Positions 1-5,906 of a DNA stretch of 6,000 nt are shown here, in pieces. The first letter of the stretch is position 1. Every line of letters begins with the position of its first letter. Location of the stretch: the NCBI GenBank assembly GCA_913041025.1, contig CAJWGQ010000173.1:1-6000 (forward strand). Direction: 5' to 3'. The notes beneath the pieces were generated by a model, which was given only the letters and a program-made list of their open reading frames with translations, ran no database searches and was not told the DNA's origin. Source of the DNA: an uncultured Gammaproteobacteria bacterium. GTDB lineage: Bacteria > Pseudomonadota > Gammaproteobacteria > Pseudomonadales > Azotimanducaceae_A. A program made the translations under genes and the position numbers.

Positions 1-104
1 CTAATCAGTTGGGTAGTAGTTTTGATGATTTATTGGTGGATTCTTTTAGCGACCCTGTTATCGATTCATTTATAGCAAAGCTGAGGTACCGCTTTAGTAA
101 TTGA
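1..104 (+). CDS. 3' end of an unidentified gene (partial)
   Basis: A reading frame entering from the left edge (first full codon at 3) stays open for 33 codons and ends with TGA at 102-104. The visible tail is acidic, then basic (FDDLLVDSFSDP, later IAKLRYRFSN), which looks like a soluble protein C-terminus. The stop falls directly at the hairpin that also covers the end of the convergent Coq4 gene, a usual gene-end arrangement. The other two + frames stop earlier, and the - strand is broken by stops here. Too little is present to assign a family. A competing + frame ending at 75 gives a tryptophan-rich hydrophobic peptide, which I read as a shadow of the acidic codons. Confidence 0.5.
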   Translation, partial: NQLGSSFDDLLVDSFSDPVIDSFIAKLRYRFSN

Positions 105-123
105 GCGTGAGTTAGCTCACGCT
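104..123. terminator. Hairpin at the convergent gene junction, possible bidirectional terminator
   Basis: A perfect 8-base inverted repeat (agcgtgag / ctcacgct) flanks the 4-base loop ttag. The + strand gene stops at 102-104 and the - strand Coq4 gene stops at 117-119, so both stop codons touch the hairpin. Neither side carries a clear T run, so intrinsic termination is uncertain. It may instead protect both 3' ends or work with Rho. Confidence 0.5.
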
Positions 124-824
124 ATGGCTGGATTCGAGAGTAATTGTTGGTAGTGTACTGGAGGATGAATCTCGAGGAATTGCCTTACCTCTTCAATAGG
201 TTTTGTGAGTAATTCTTCCCAGTTTTGCTCGGGTAACCATTTCGCTCGCTTACTTGATTTGTAGGCTTTGTAAACTGCAGAAAAAACCTTGAGGCCGTAG
301 TAAGGCCGCATTTTAAAAACACCAGCTAACACAATAAAAGCGATACCTCTGTTCTGATTTTGAGCATAAGTGAATGCTAGCAGGCAGAGTTCGCCGAGTT
401 CGTCTCGTCCATATTGAGTAAGAGTGTGCCAAAGATCGTGTGTGTCCCGTTGCCTGGTGGCAAATCGAGCCAGGTCCTCTCCCATTTCGGAATAAGTGAT
501 GTCCTTGTCACTAGCATCGACTAATCCGCCCGCGCTTATTTTTTCGCTTTCAATGAATTTAAGGTAGTGTCTCCCTAAGCTGTTCGTAGGTAGACTTGCT
601 AAATACTCTTTGTTTTTAAGGGTTTCCAGTAGATCAATACGGTTACTCAGAACGTGCTGACCATGAGTCGTTGAAGCAAAACGCTTTAACCCCTTCTGTA
701 ACGAAGAACCAGATAGCGCTCGTATGATGGTAAATACTTCTTCGGTGGCTTCAGGATTAGCTAGCAAACGTCTTAAGGCTTGCCATGCTGTTTTAAATTG
801 AACTGTGGATTTTTTACTGCTCAT
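117..824 (-). CDS. Coq4-family ubiquinone biosynthesis protein
   Basis: The product of 235 residues carries the Coq4 signature HDxxHx11E exactly: His129, Asp130, His133 and Glu145. It lies in the segment HDLWHTLTQYGRDELGE, followed by a hydrophobic stretch near residues 146-170. In the Coq4 family this motif binds a metal, and eukaryotic COQ4 is tied to ubiquinone synthesis, both as organiser of the enzyme complex and in removing the C1 carboxyl group of the ring. No signal peptide is visible, and a role at the inner membrane face is likely. The frame is open further upstream to a TTG at 876-878, but I chose the ATG at 822-824. A good TATAAT box (865-870) lies between the two, so the message probably begins near 858 and excludes the TTG. 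The ribosome site is weak (TTGAG, 7 bases before ATG). It is divergent from the transferase gene. Family call is strong; exact reaction in this organism is inferred. Confidence 0.88.
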   Translation of the reverse strand: MSSKKSTVQFKTAWQALRRLLANPEATEEVFTIIRALSGSSLQKGLKRFASTTHGQHVLSNRIDLLETLKNKEYLASLPTNSLGRHYLKFIESEKISAGGLVDASDKDITYSEMGEDLARFATRQRDTHDLWHTLTQYGRDELGELCLLAFTYAQNQNRGIAFIVLAGVFKMRPYYGLKVFSAVYKAYKSSKRAKWLPEQNWEELLTKPIEEVRQFLEIHPPVHYQQLLSNPAIA

Positions 825-864
825 CGGGAAGCTCAATAATTTTGGATTAGTACAAATGATATGA

Positions 865-892
865 ATTATATCCTTCAAGTCAATGTTTCCAA
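865..892 (-). promoter_or_regulatory. Probable sigma-70 promoter of the Coq4 gene
   Basis: On the - strand, TTGGAA (887-892) is followed after 16 bases by a perfect TATAAT (865-870). Transcription would start near 858, giving a leader of about 34 bases before the ATG at 824. This placement argues against the in-frame TTG at 878 being the translation start. Confidence 0.55.
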
Positions 893-916
893 ACCTAGAG
901 CGGGTTGCGAATCTAT

Positions 917-945
917 TTCATATCTTAATTTTTAACGGCTATGAT
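917..945 (+). promoter_or_regulatory. Probable promoter of the glutathione S-transferase gene
   Basis: TTCATA (917-922, four of six matches to TTGACA) and TATGAT (940-945, five of six to TATAAT) are separated by 17 bases. Transcription would begin near 951, about 25 bases before the ATG. With the promoter reading the other way at 865-892, it fills the 151-base divergent region 825-975, where I see no other feature. Confidence 0.45.
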
Positions 946-975
946 TGAGGAGCAAATTATAAAAAGGGACAGAAA

Positions 976-1608
976 ATGAAGCTGTATATGGTTCCTGCTG
1001 CACCAAACCCTACAAAAGTAATGCTTTATATTGCTGAGCGTGCAGCTTTGGGTGTCGATTTGGGGATAGAACAGATTGTTGTTAATACGTTAAAAGGCCG
1101 GCAAAAAGAGCCCGAGCATATTGCCAGAAATCCTTTTGGCGCGCTTCCTGTTTTAGAAAAGGATGATGGAAGTTACTTAATTGAATCGCTAACAATTATA
1201 GATTACCTCGAAGAGGCCTTTCCAGATGGGTCTTTGGTTGGAGGTGATGCTGACGCGCGAGCAGATGCGAAACAACTGGAAAGAATTGTTGAACTGAAGG
1301 TGTTTAATCCCATGACCCAGTATGTCCACGCGACTAATTCACCTCTGGGTTTGCCTCCAAATGAGAAACAAGCGAGGGAAATTGAAAATACCATTCCCTC
1401 TGCTTTCGGGTATCTTGAAGACCTTCTTTCTGATGGAAGAGAATGCTTGCTTGGCGATCAAGTGAGTTTGGCCGATTGTACTCTGCAAGCGGCGTGTCAG
1501 TTTGCTCGATTTGGCAAAGCGGATTTGATCAGCACTCATACTAATCTCAAGCAATGGGATGCTCGTTATCGAGAAAGGCCTGCGGCAAAGGAAGTCTTGA
1601 AGTTCTAG
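976..1608 (+). CDS. Glutathione S-transferase, GTT2-like
   Basis: This cytosolic-type transferase of 210 residues is full length for the family. Residues 1-80 form the thioredoxin-like glutathione-binding domain, with the cis-proline segment NPFGALPVLE (Pro58) and the E70-S71 pair that holds the gamma-glutamyl group. Residues about 95-205 form the helical domain, with the N-capping motif SLADCT (Asp167). The opening MKLYMVPAAPNPTKV resembles the GTT2-like group, whose usual form is close to PTAPNP; here the threonine at residue 8 is alanine. GTT2-type enzymes are described as lacking the classical Tyr/Ser/Cys catalytic residue, so this does not by itself mean the enzyme is inactive. The ATG start follows AGGGA by 6 bases. 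The substrate cannot be read from sequence. The nearby Coq4 gene is divergent, and the gene ends at a strong terminator, so it is probably a single-gene transcript. Confidence 0.9.
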   Translation: MKLYMVPAAPNPTKVMLYIAERAALGVDLGIEQIVVNTLKGRQKEPEHIARNPFGALPVLEKDDGSYLIESLTIIDYLEEAFPDGSLVGGDADARADAKQLERIVELKVFNPMTQYVHATNSPLGLPPNEKQAREIENTIPSAFGYLEDLLSDGRECLLGDQVSLADCTLQAACQFARFGKADLISTHTNLKQWDARYRERPAAKEVLKF

Positions 1609-1615
1609 TCGCTAT

Positions 1616-1646
1616 AAAAAAAGGCGATGAAAACATCGCCTTTTTT
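1616..1646. terminator. Strong bidirectional intrinsic terminator
   Basis: A 7-base G+C-rich stem (ggcgatg / catcgcc, 1623-1629 and 1634-1640) closes on an AAAA loop. It is flanked by seven A on the left and six T on the right, so each strand reads as hairpin plus U tract. It lies 8 bases after the transferase stop and serves the oxidoreductase message from the opposite side. Confidence 0.92.
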
Positions 1647-1653
1647 AATTTCT

Positions 1654-1673
1654 TCGACAACACGAGTCGTCGA
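1654..1673 (-). terminator. Second hairpin after the oxidoreductase gene
   Basis: On the - strand, TCGACGAC and GTTGTCGA pair over 8 bases (one G-U) around the loop TCGT, starting 12 bases past the oxidoreductase stop. It has no U tract of its own and precedes the main terminator. It could stabilise the 3' end or assist termination. On the + strand the same repeat has one mismatch. Confidence 0.35.
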
Positions 1674-1684
1674 TGTTTTCTGGT

Positions 1685-2722
1685 TTATAGCATTTCGCTG
1701 GCGACCAGTTCGAGAGCCTCAGGTTGTTGAGAACCTAGTAACATGGCAGCGACTTGACCGTTATTGCCCGCGGTCTTCCATCTTGCTAGACGCTCCTGAA
1801 TCCGCTCTTTGGGTCCTACCAGGTGGCATGCATCAATGAGCTCAGCTGGTACCGCGGCGGCGGCTTCGTCTTTGCGGCCCGCGAGGAAGAGGTCTTGGAT
1901 TTTGACCGCATCTTCTTCATACCCTAATGCTTTGGCGTAGTTGTTGTAGAAATTTTTATCCCTCGCGCCCATGCCACCAATATAGAGAGCCATGTTAGCT
2001 CGTATTGGCATCATGCATTGCTCAACGTCTGGTCCCATTACAACCGTAACAAAGGGGGAAACCTCAAATTGGGTCATATTTTTGTCCCCCGCTTTCGAGA
2101 ACCCTGACTGAATAGGGTTGTCAAAAACAGCCGTGTTTTCTGGGTCAATCCAGATCGGAAAGAAGCCGTCGCAAACCTCTGCAGCAGCCTCTACGCCTTT
2201 TGGAGTGATATTCGCCGCAAATATAGGAATATCATGTTCAGGGTGCATGATGCTCTTTAAGGGCTTTCCCAACCCAGTTGCGTCACTGCCACTGTAGGGT
2301 AGCTGGTAGATTTCTCCATCAAATGACGCAGGTTCTTCGCGAGCGAAGATTTGCTTCATGATCTTCACATATTCTTTAAGGCGGGTAATTGGTTTGCCAT
2401 ATGCGACGCCGTGCCATCCCTCTATAACCTGTGGCCCGGAAGCACCCAACCCAACAATAAAACGACCATTAGATAATGAGGCTAGGCTCATGGCTGTCAT
2501 GGCTGCCATGGCTGGAGATCTCGCTGGCATTTGCATTATTGCGGTGCCAACCTTGATTTTGTCTGTTTGAGCAAGGATCCAAGCTGCGGGCGTTACCGCA
2601 TCGCCGCCCCAGGCTTCGGCGGTCCACACAGAGTCAAAACCAAGCGATTCTGCGTGCTTTACAATGTCCATATTTACTTGCGCTTTCGGGCCGAATGCCG
2701 CGCCTAATAAGCCTAGTTTCAT
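1685..2722 (-). CDS. Luciferase-like (LLM) oxidoreductase, F420-dependent type
   Basis: A product of 345 residues with the bacterial-luciferase-like TIM-barrel pattern: MKLGLLGAAF at the first strand, AESLGFDSVWTAE at 24-36, and NGRFIVGLGASGP at 85-97, followed by EGWHG. This set resembles the LLM class F420-dependent oxidoreductases typified by mycobacterial proteins, which move hydride between a deazaflavin or flavin and a small organic substrate. No signal peptide is seen, so it should be cytoplasmic. The frame extends upstream to an ATG at 2776, but that would overlap the transporter gene. The ATG at 2720-2722 follows AGGGGA by 6 bases, and the encoded start matches the barrel's first strand, so it is preferred. 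It begins 25 bases after the transporter stop, so the two are very probably cotranscribed. Whether the cofactor is F420 or FMN cannot be settled from this window, and the substrate is unknown. Confidence 0.87.
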   Translation of the reverse strand: MKLGLLGAAFGPKAQVNMDIVKHAESLGFDSVWTAEAWGGDAVTPAAWILAQTDKIKVGTAIMQMPARSPAMAAMTAMSLASLSNGRFIVGLGASGPQVIEGWHGVAYGKPITRLKEYVKIMKQIFAREEPASFDGEIYQLPYSGSDATGLGKPLKSIMHPEHDIPIFAANITPKGVEAAAEVCDGFFPIWIDPENTAVFDNPIQSGFSKAGDKNMTQFEVSPFVTVVMGPDVEQCMMPIRANMALYIGGMGARDKNFYNNYAKALGYEEDAVKIQDLFLAGRKDEAAAAVPAELIDACHLVGPKERIQERLARWKTAGNNGQVAAMLLGSQQPEALELVASEML

Positions 2723-2747
2723 AGTACTTCCCCTTATATTCTGTTTG

Positions 2748-4094
2748 TTATTTAGCGGCCGTTGCGCTCGATACATCCTTCGAGTTAAGAGCCGCGTTGA
2801 ATTCTTCCGTGTCCTTTAGATCGCTTTCGGCGTGTCTCGCTCCGACAAAGTAATGAACTGTAGCCCATAGATTACCAAAAACAGCGATACAAAGCGCGTA
2901 CTGAAGCGAAACTGCATTGCTGTTGACTAGAGGCTCGATCAGGTCGCTAAATACTCCAATCAAAAACGGCCCCAGTCCCATGCCGATGATGTTCAAGGTA
3001 AACAGCAAAATCGCCGAGGCAACGGCTCGCATTCTAATCGTGACAAGGGCTTGAGTCATTGCAAAGGAAGGTCCCAGATAGATGGCTCCCAAGCTCGCAA
3101 GAATTATTAGACTGACTATGACCCCGGTAATACTCGCGTAAAGGTAGGTATAGATCTGTATGGGAACCATCAAAAGTGTTGAGATCCCTGGTAGCCAGAA
3201 GTACCAGCGACGATCACCTGTTTTATCTGAAAATTTATCGGCAAGATACCCGCCCAGAAAGGTCCCAATAGCGCCAGTTCCGGCGACGATCGCAAGCCAT
3301 TGACCAATATCGGTGTTTGACATCTCATGCACCCGACTCATGAAAGGAGGGTTCCAGGTACCAGCTCCATAACTTACAAAGGAATGGAGGCCCGCCGCCA
3401 AGGCGATGTGTTTGAAAGCTCTTTTTTTCCATAAGAAAGTGAAGGTCTCTTTAATGCTTGGGGCTGGCGTATCGTCTTTTGAATGATCAATACCGACATC
3501 CGACATTCCCCGAGGAGGTTCTCTAAGTGTTGCCCAGATGAAGAGAGCGATAACTATTCCGGGAAACCCAACCAAATAAAATGTTTGTCTCCAGCCAAGC
3601 TCATCAGCGCCCCAACCGCCGACAAAGTTACCAACCATTGATCCAATTGGTATTCCAAGCGCATATATGGACAGCGCTGTAGCCCTGCCTTCAAGCGGAA
3701 AGTAATCGGAGATCAGCGAATGACTGGGTGGGCTAGCACCTGCTTCTCCGACACCTACTCCAATTCTTGCCAACAAAAGGGTTACGAAGTTCCAAGCGGC
3801 GCCGCATGCTGCGGTCATCGCGCTCCATATGATCATCGAGATTGCCAGTATCCTAACTCGACTTGTGCGATCCGCTAAAGCCGCGATAGGAATCCCCAAT
3901 GTTGCATAAAACAAAGCGAAGGCTAGTCCTCCAAGCATCCCGAGTTCGGTATCAGAAAGTATGAGCTCAGCTTTAATGGGCTCAAGTAAAATGGCTAATA
4001 TAGATCGATCAACAAAATTGACTATATAGCCGAGCAAAAGCAGACCTAGTGCGTAATATCTATACGCTTTACTGAATTGGACTTTCGAACTCAA
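2748..4094 (-). CDS. MFS transporter, spinster-like
   Basis: An inner-membrane carrier of 448 residues, about the usual length, with roughly twelve hydrophobic segments. The first membrane segment ends in NFVDRSILAIL (residues 26-36), typical of spinster-like MFS proteins. The loop motif A appears after segment 2 as ALADRTSRVRIL (72-83) and again in the second half near GGYLADKFSDKTGDRR (281-296). ARIGVGVGEAGASP (109-122) matches the conserved fourth segment region. A soluble central loop lies near 191-225, and the tail is hydrophilic. The start is TTG: GAGGG lies 7 bases upstream, and no in-frame ATG occurs until deep in the protein. Relatives often sit beside catabolic genes for organic acids or aromatic compounds; here a secreted esterase precedes it and an LLM oxidoreductase follows. 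The substrate and direction of transport are not readable from sequence. Confidence 0.9.
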   Translation of the reverse strand: MSSKVQFSKAYRYYALGLLLLGYIVNFVDRSILAILLEPIKAELILSDTELGMLGGLAFALFYATLGIPIAALADRTSRVRILAISMIIWSAMTAACGAAWNFVTLLLARIGVGVGEAGASPPSHSLISDYFPLEGRATALSIYALGIPIGSMVGNFVGGWGADELGWRQTFYLVGFPGIVIALFIWATLREPPRGMSDVGIDHSKDDTPAPSIKETFTFLWKKRAFKHIALAAGLHSFVSYGAGTWNPPFMSRVHEMSNTDIGQWLAIVAGTGAIGTFLGGYLADKFSDKTGDRRWYFWLPGISTLLMVPIQIYTYLYASITGVIVSLIILASLGAIYLGPSFAMTQALVTIRMRAVASAILLFTLNIIGMGLGPFLIGVFSDLIEPLVNSNAVSLQYALCIAVFGNLWATVHYFVGARHAESDLKDTEEFNAALNSKDVSSATAAK

Positions 4095-4271
4095 ATCACT
4101 ACCCTCTAATCACCGTCGTTTCAGTTCGATATTGTGGGATCAATTAAGCTTAAATGGTACTTATTAATCACGATTAAGTAACCACGATTTCACTGTTTTA
4201 CTGACCAGAATTGCCGCGTTTTGTTGCACGAAGTAGTCTGCGTTAGGCGCAGTTACTATGGTTATCGCGTG
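4095..4271 (-). other. Spacer between esterase and transporter genes, probable control region
   Basis: These 177 bases hold no credible gene. They contain the tandem operator-like repeat (4165-4190), a perfect 10-base palindrome TTAAGCTTAA (4144-4153) and a small 5-base-stem hairpin (4238-4252) with no U tract. The ribosome site GAGGG for the transporter is at 4102-4106. No promoter with two good boxes stands out. The length and repeats suggest that the transporter-oxidoreductase pair has its own regulated promoter. Confidence 0.5.
4165..4190. promoter_or_regulatory. Tandem operator-like repeat upstream of the transporter
   Basis: Two 11-base direct repeats, TAATCACGATT (4165-4175) and TAACCACGATT (4179-4189), differ at one base and start 14 bases apart. 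The first belongs to a perfect interrupted palindrome, TAATC-AC-GATTA (4165-4176); the second is a degenerate version. They lie 71-96 bases before the transporter start codon. This looks like a binding site for a dimeric regulator, but no regulator gene is in the window and its class cannot be named. Confidence 0.45.
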
Positions 4272-5855
4272 TTAGAGGTTTAGTAGTTCTTGTATATCAG
4301 TAGGCACTTTGCATTGAAATTCGGTTGTCTCTAACAGGGCTTCCTTGGGGTAAGGACACAGTGGACGAGAGAGCTGCTTTCCTTCCTTGGTTTCTTTCCA
4401 GGCGGGAATCTGTTCAGGCGGGATGTTTTGCTCAACCCAATCGATCAAGGGTGACATCATATCAAAGGAGTCTGGTCCAGGGCCTCCTCGGCAGTGAAAC
4501 ATACCGGGGACCATAAATACTCGGAAGTAGCTATCTACTGATGAATCAATACTTTTTACTTCGTTGTAATAATTAATCAGCGTCATAGGGTTTATGTCGG
4601 GATCAGCCCATCCAAAATAGCTGACCATCTTTCCGCCTGCTTTTTTAAAGGTGGAAATGTCAGGGTCGATCGCATCGACGATATTTCGAAATTCGGCTAA
4701 GTTGTCCGGAGCTTCTTGAAAAGTGAAGTCGTTCCAATCAAAGGATGGATCATCTTTTACTTTAACCATGTACCTGAAAAAATCCGAGCCCAAGGCATCG
4801 AGTAGAGTTCTGCCGTTAGGATTAATCAGCCAAGGGTACCAACCAACTCGTCCAGAACCATCGCTAGAGCTTAACACTTCACTGCCTACCGGCATTCCCG
4901 GGTAGATGACTTTGTTTTCTAGTTTTACTTGCGAATAATATTTTTCCAGAGCTTCTATCTCCTGTGAATCGAAGCAGCTACTGGACGTGTCGCCTTTATC
5001 TAAGCAAGCCGGTAAATCTCGGCTAGGAGCAAAATCGCAACGACGGGGATCCGATATTAATCCATCTGTGATACCGTCAAGCGAATCGCATTGCTGATAG
5101 ATTGTCTTTCCCAGAGTCTCTACCTTTTCTTCTGTCAGTGTTGACTGACCTATCGCTTGGGTTCGCCACGCCTGAGAAAACTTGAGTCCCGAATAATCTG
5201 CAGCAGGCGCTCCAGCAATGATGCCATCAAAATCGTTTGGGAACCGCTGAGCTGAGATCATCGCCTGTCTGCCGCCAGTAGAGCATCCATTCCAATAGCT
5301 GTAATTAGCCTCGTGGTTGTAAAAATGCTTGGCGACGAGCTTTGCTGTTTGGATGGTCAAGTGGACTGCGCGAAATCCATAGTCGACTAAGCGGTGGTGG
5401 TTTTTGTAAGCAAAAGTACCGCCCTCCAGAATTCGCTTGTCGTGACCTGTGTCTGTGTAGGCGGTAGCGAACGATCTCCGAAGAGCTTGATCTCTGGCCC
5501 ATTGTTTACCCGGATTATTTGCTGGCGTACCAGCCAATCCTCCATTCCCGTACATGTAGATTCTGCCGTTCCATTGCAAGGGTAGGTTGACCTCGAAACG
5601 TATCTCTGTGGGTATCAACCCATCTAGCCGGCAGTGGGATGGAAAATCTTCGGTGGCCTTAATCAGTTTCGCGCTTACTATTGTAAACCGGTAGTCGCTC
5701 TGTTGGACTAACGATTTGCATTCCTCTGAGGCCTCATAGGGCGTTTCCAGATAACGTGTCTGGCTCTTGCTAGCACCTGAAAATGCTGATCCATACGCTA
5801 TTAATTGGGAGAAGCAGCTAACTATAGCCATACTTACTAAGACTAGATTTTTCAC
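4272..5855 (-). CDS. Secreted tannase/feruloyl esterase family hydrolase
   Basis: An alpha/beta hydrolase of 527 residues, full length for the tannase family (PF07519), which cleaves esters such as gallates, feruloyl esters and, in one lineage, MHET. The family's CS-D-HC arrangement is complete: GCSTGG with nucleophile Ser192 beside Cys191, Asp418 in GWADPDINP, and His454-Cys455 in MFHCRGGPGP. Cys191 and Cys455 are expected to form the disulfide that brings the triad together. The calcium-loop motif CDSLDGITDGLISDP is at 256-270, in the lid region. The N-terminus is a signal peptide (Lys2, hydrophobic to about 24), so the enzyme should act in the periplasm or outside. IVSC at 11-14 also fits a lipobox, so lipid anchoring is possible. 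The start is GTG with no clear ribosome site; an ATG eight codons later (5829-5831) would leave a signal peptide without its lysine. The substrate is not predictable here. Confidence 0.92.
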   Translation of the reverse strand: MKNLVLVSMAIVSCFSQLIAYGSAFSGASKSQTRYLETPYEASEECKSLVQQSDYRFTIVSAKLIKATEDFPSHCRLDGLIPTEIRFEVNLPLQWNGRIYMYGNGGLAGTPANNPGKQWARDQALRRSFATAYTDTGHDKRILEGGTFAYKNHHRLVDYGFRAVHLTIQTAKLVAKHFYNHEANYSYWNGCSTGGRQAMISAQRFPNDFDGIIAGAPAADYSGLKFSQAWRTQAIGQSTLTEEKVETLGKTIYQQCDSLDGITDGLISDPRRCDFAPSRDLPACLDKGDTSSSCFDSQEIEALEKYYSQVKLENKVIYPGMPVGSEVLSSSDGSGRVGWYPWLINPNGRTLLDALGSDFFRYMVKVKDDPSFDWNDFTFQEAPDNLAEFRNIVDAIDPDISTFKKAGGKMVSYFGWADPDINPMTLINYYNEVKSIDSSVDSYFRVFMVPGMFHCRGGPGPDSFDMMSPLIDWVEQNIPPEQIPAWKETKEGKQLSRPLCPYPKEALLETTEFQCKVPTDIQELLNL

Positions 5856-5906
5856 AGGCTAATCAATATTGGCAGGATTTGTGAAATCACCTAGGAGATC
5901 TTTAAC
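5856..5906 (-). other. Short spacer before the esterase gene
   Basis: Only 51 bases separate the stop of the J-domain gene from the GTG of the esterase. An in-frame TAG lies two codons upstream of the GTG, so no longer esterase start exists. I find neither a strong promoter, nor a clear Shine-Dalgarno sequence, nor a terminator, so partial readthrough from the upstream gene is possible. Confidence 0.4.

Noticed and set aside
1203..1554. Two overlapping open frames on the - strand inside the transferase gene
   Set aside because: They are antisense to a gene with clear glutathione S-transferase motifs, show no recognisable protein character and have no ribosome sites.
1627..1839. A + strand frame of 70 codons starting in the terminator
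   Set aside because: It begins inside the hairpin at 1623-1640 and then runs antisense to the oxidoreductase gene; its product has no domain-like features.
2358..2570. A + strand frame inside the oxidoreductase gene
   Set aside because: It is a shadow of conserved codons on the opposite strand, and its hydrophobic stretch mirrors the Ala/Met-rich segment near residues 58-83.
2723..2776. An 18-residue N-terminal extension of the oxidoreductase from the ATG at 2776
   Set aside because: It would overlap the end of the transporter gene, has no properly spaced ribosome site and precedes the natural first barrel strand; the ATG at 2722 has AGGGGA at good spacing.
4144..4153. Palindrome TTAAGCTTAA as an operator
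   Set aside because: It is a single A+T-rich 10-base palindrome with no second copy nearby; chance occurrence is likely, so it is mentioned only within the spacer.
4238..4252. Hairpin ctgcg-ttagg-cgcag after the esterase gene as a terminator
   Set aside because: The stem is only 5 bases and no U tract follows on the - strand, so intrinsic termination is not supported.
4325..5585. Several 60-65 codon frames on both strands within the esterase gene
   Set aside because: All overlap the well-supported tannase-family gene in other frames and lack initiation signals or family motifs.
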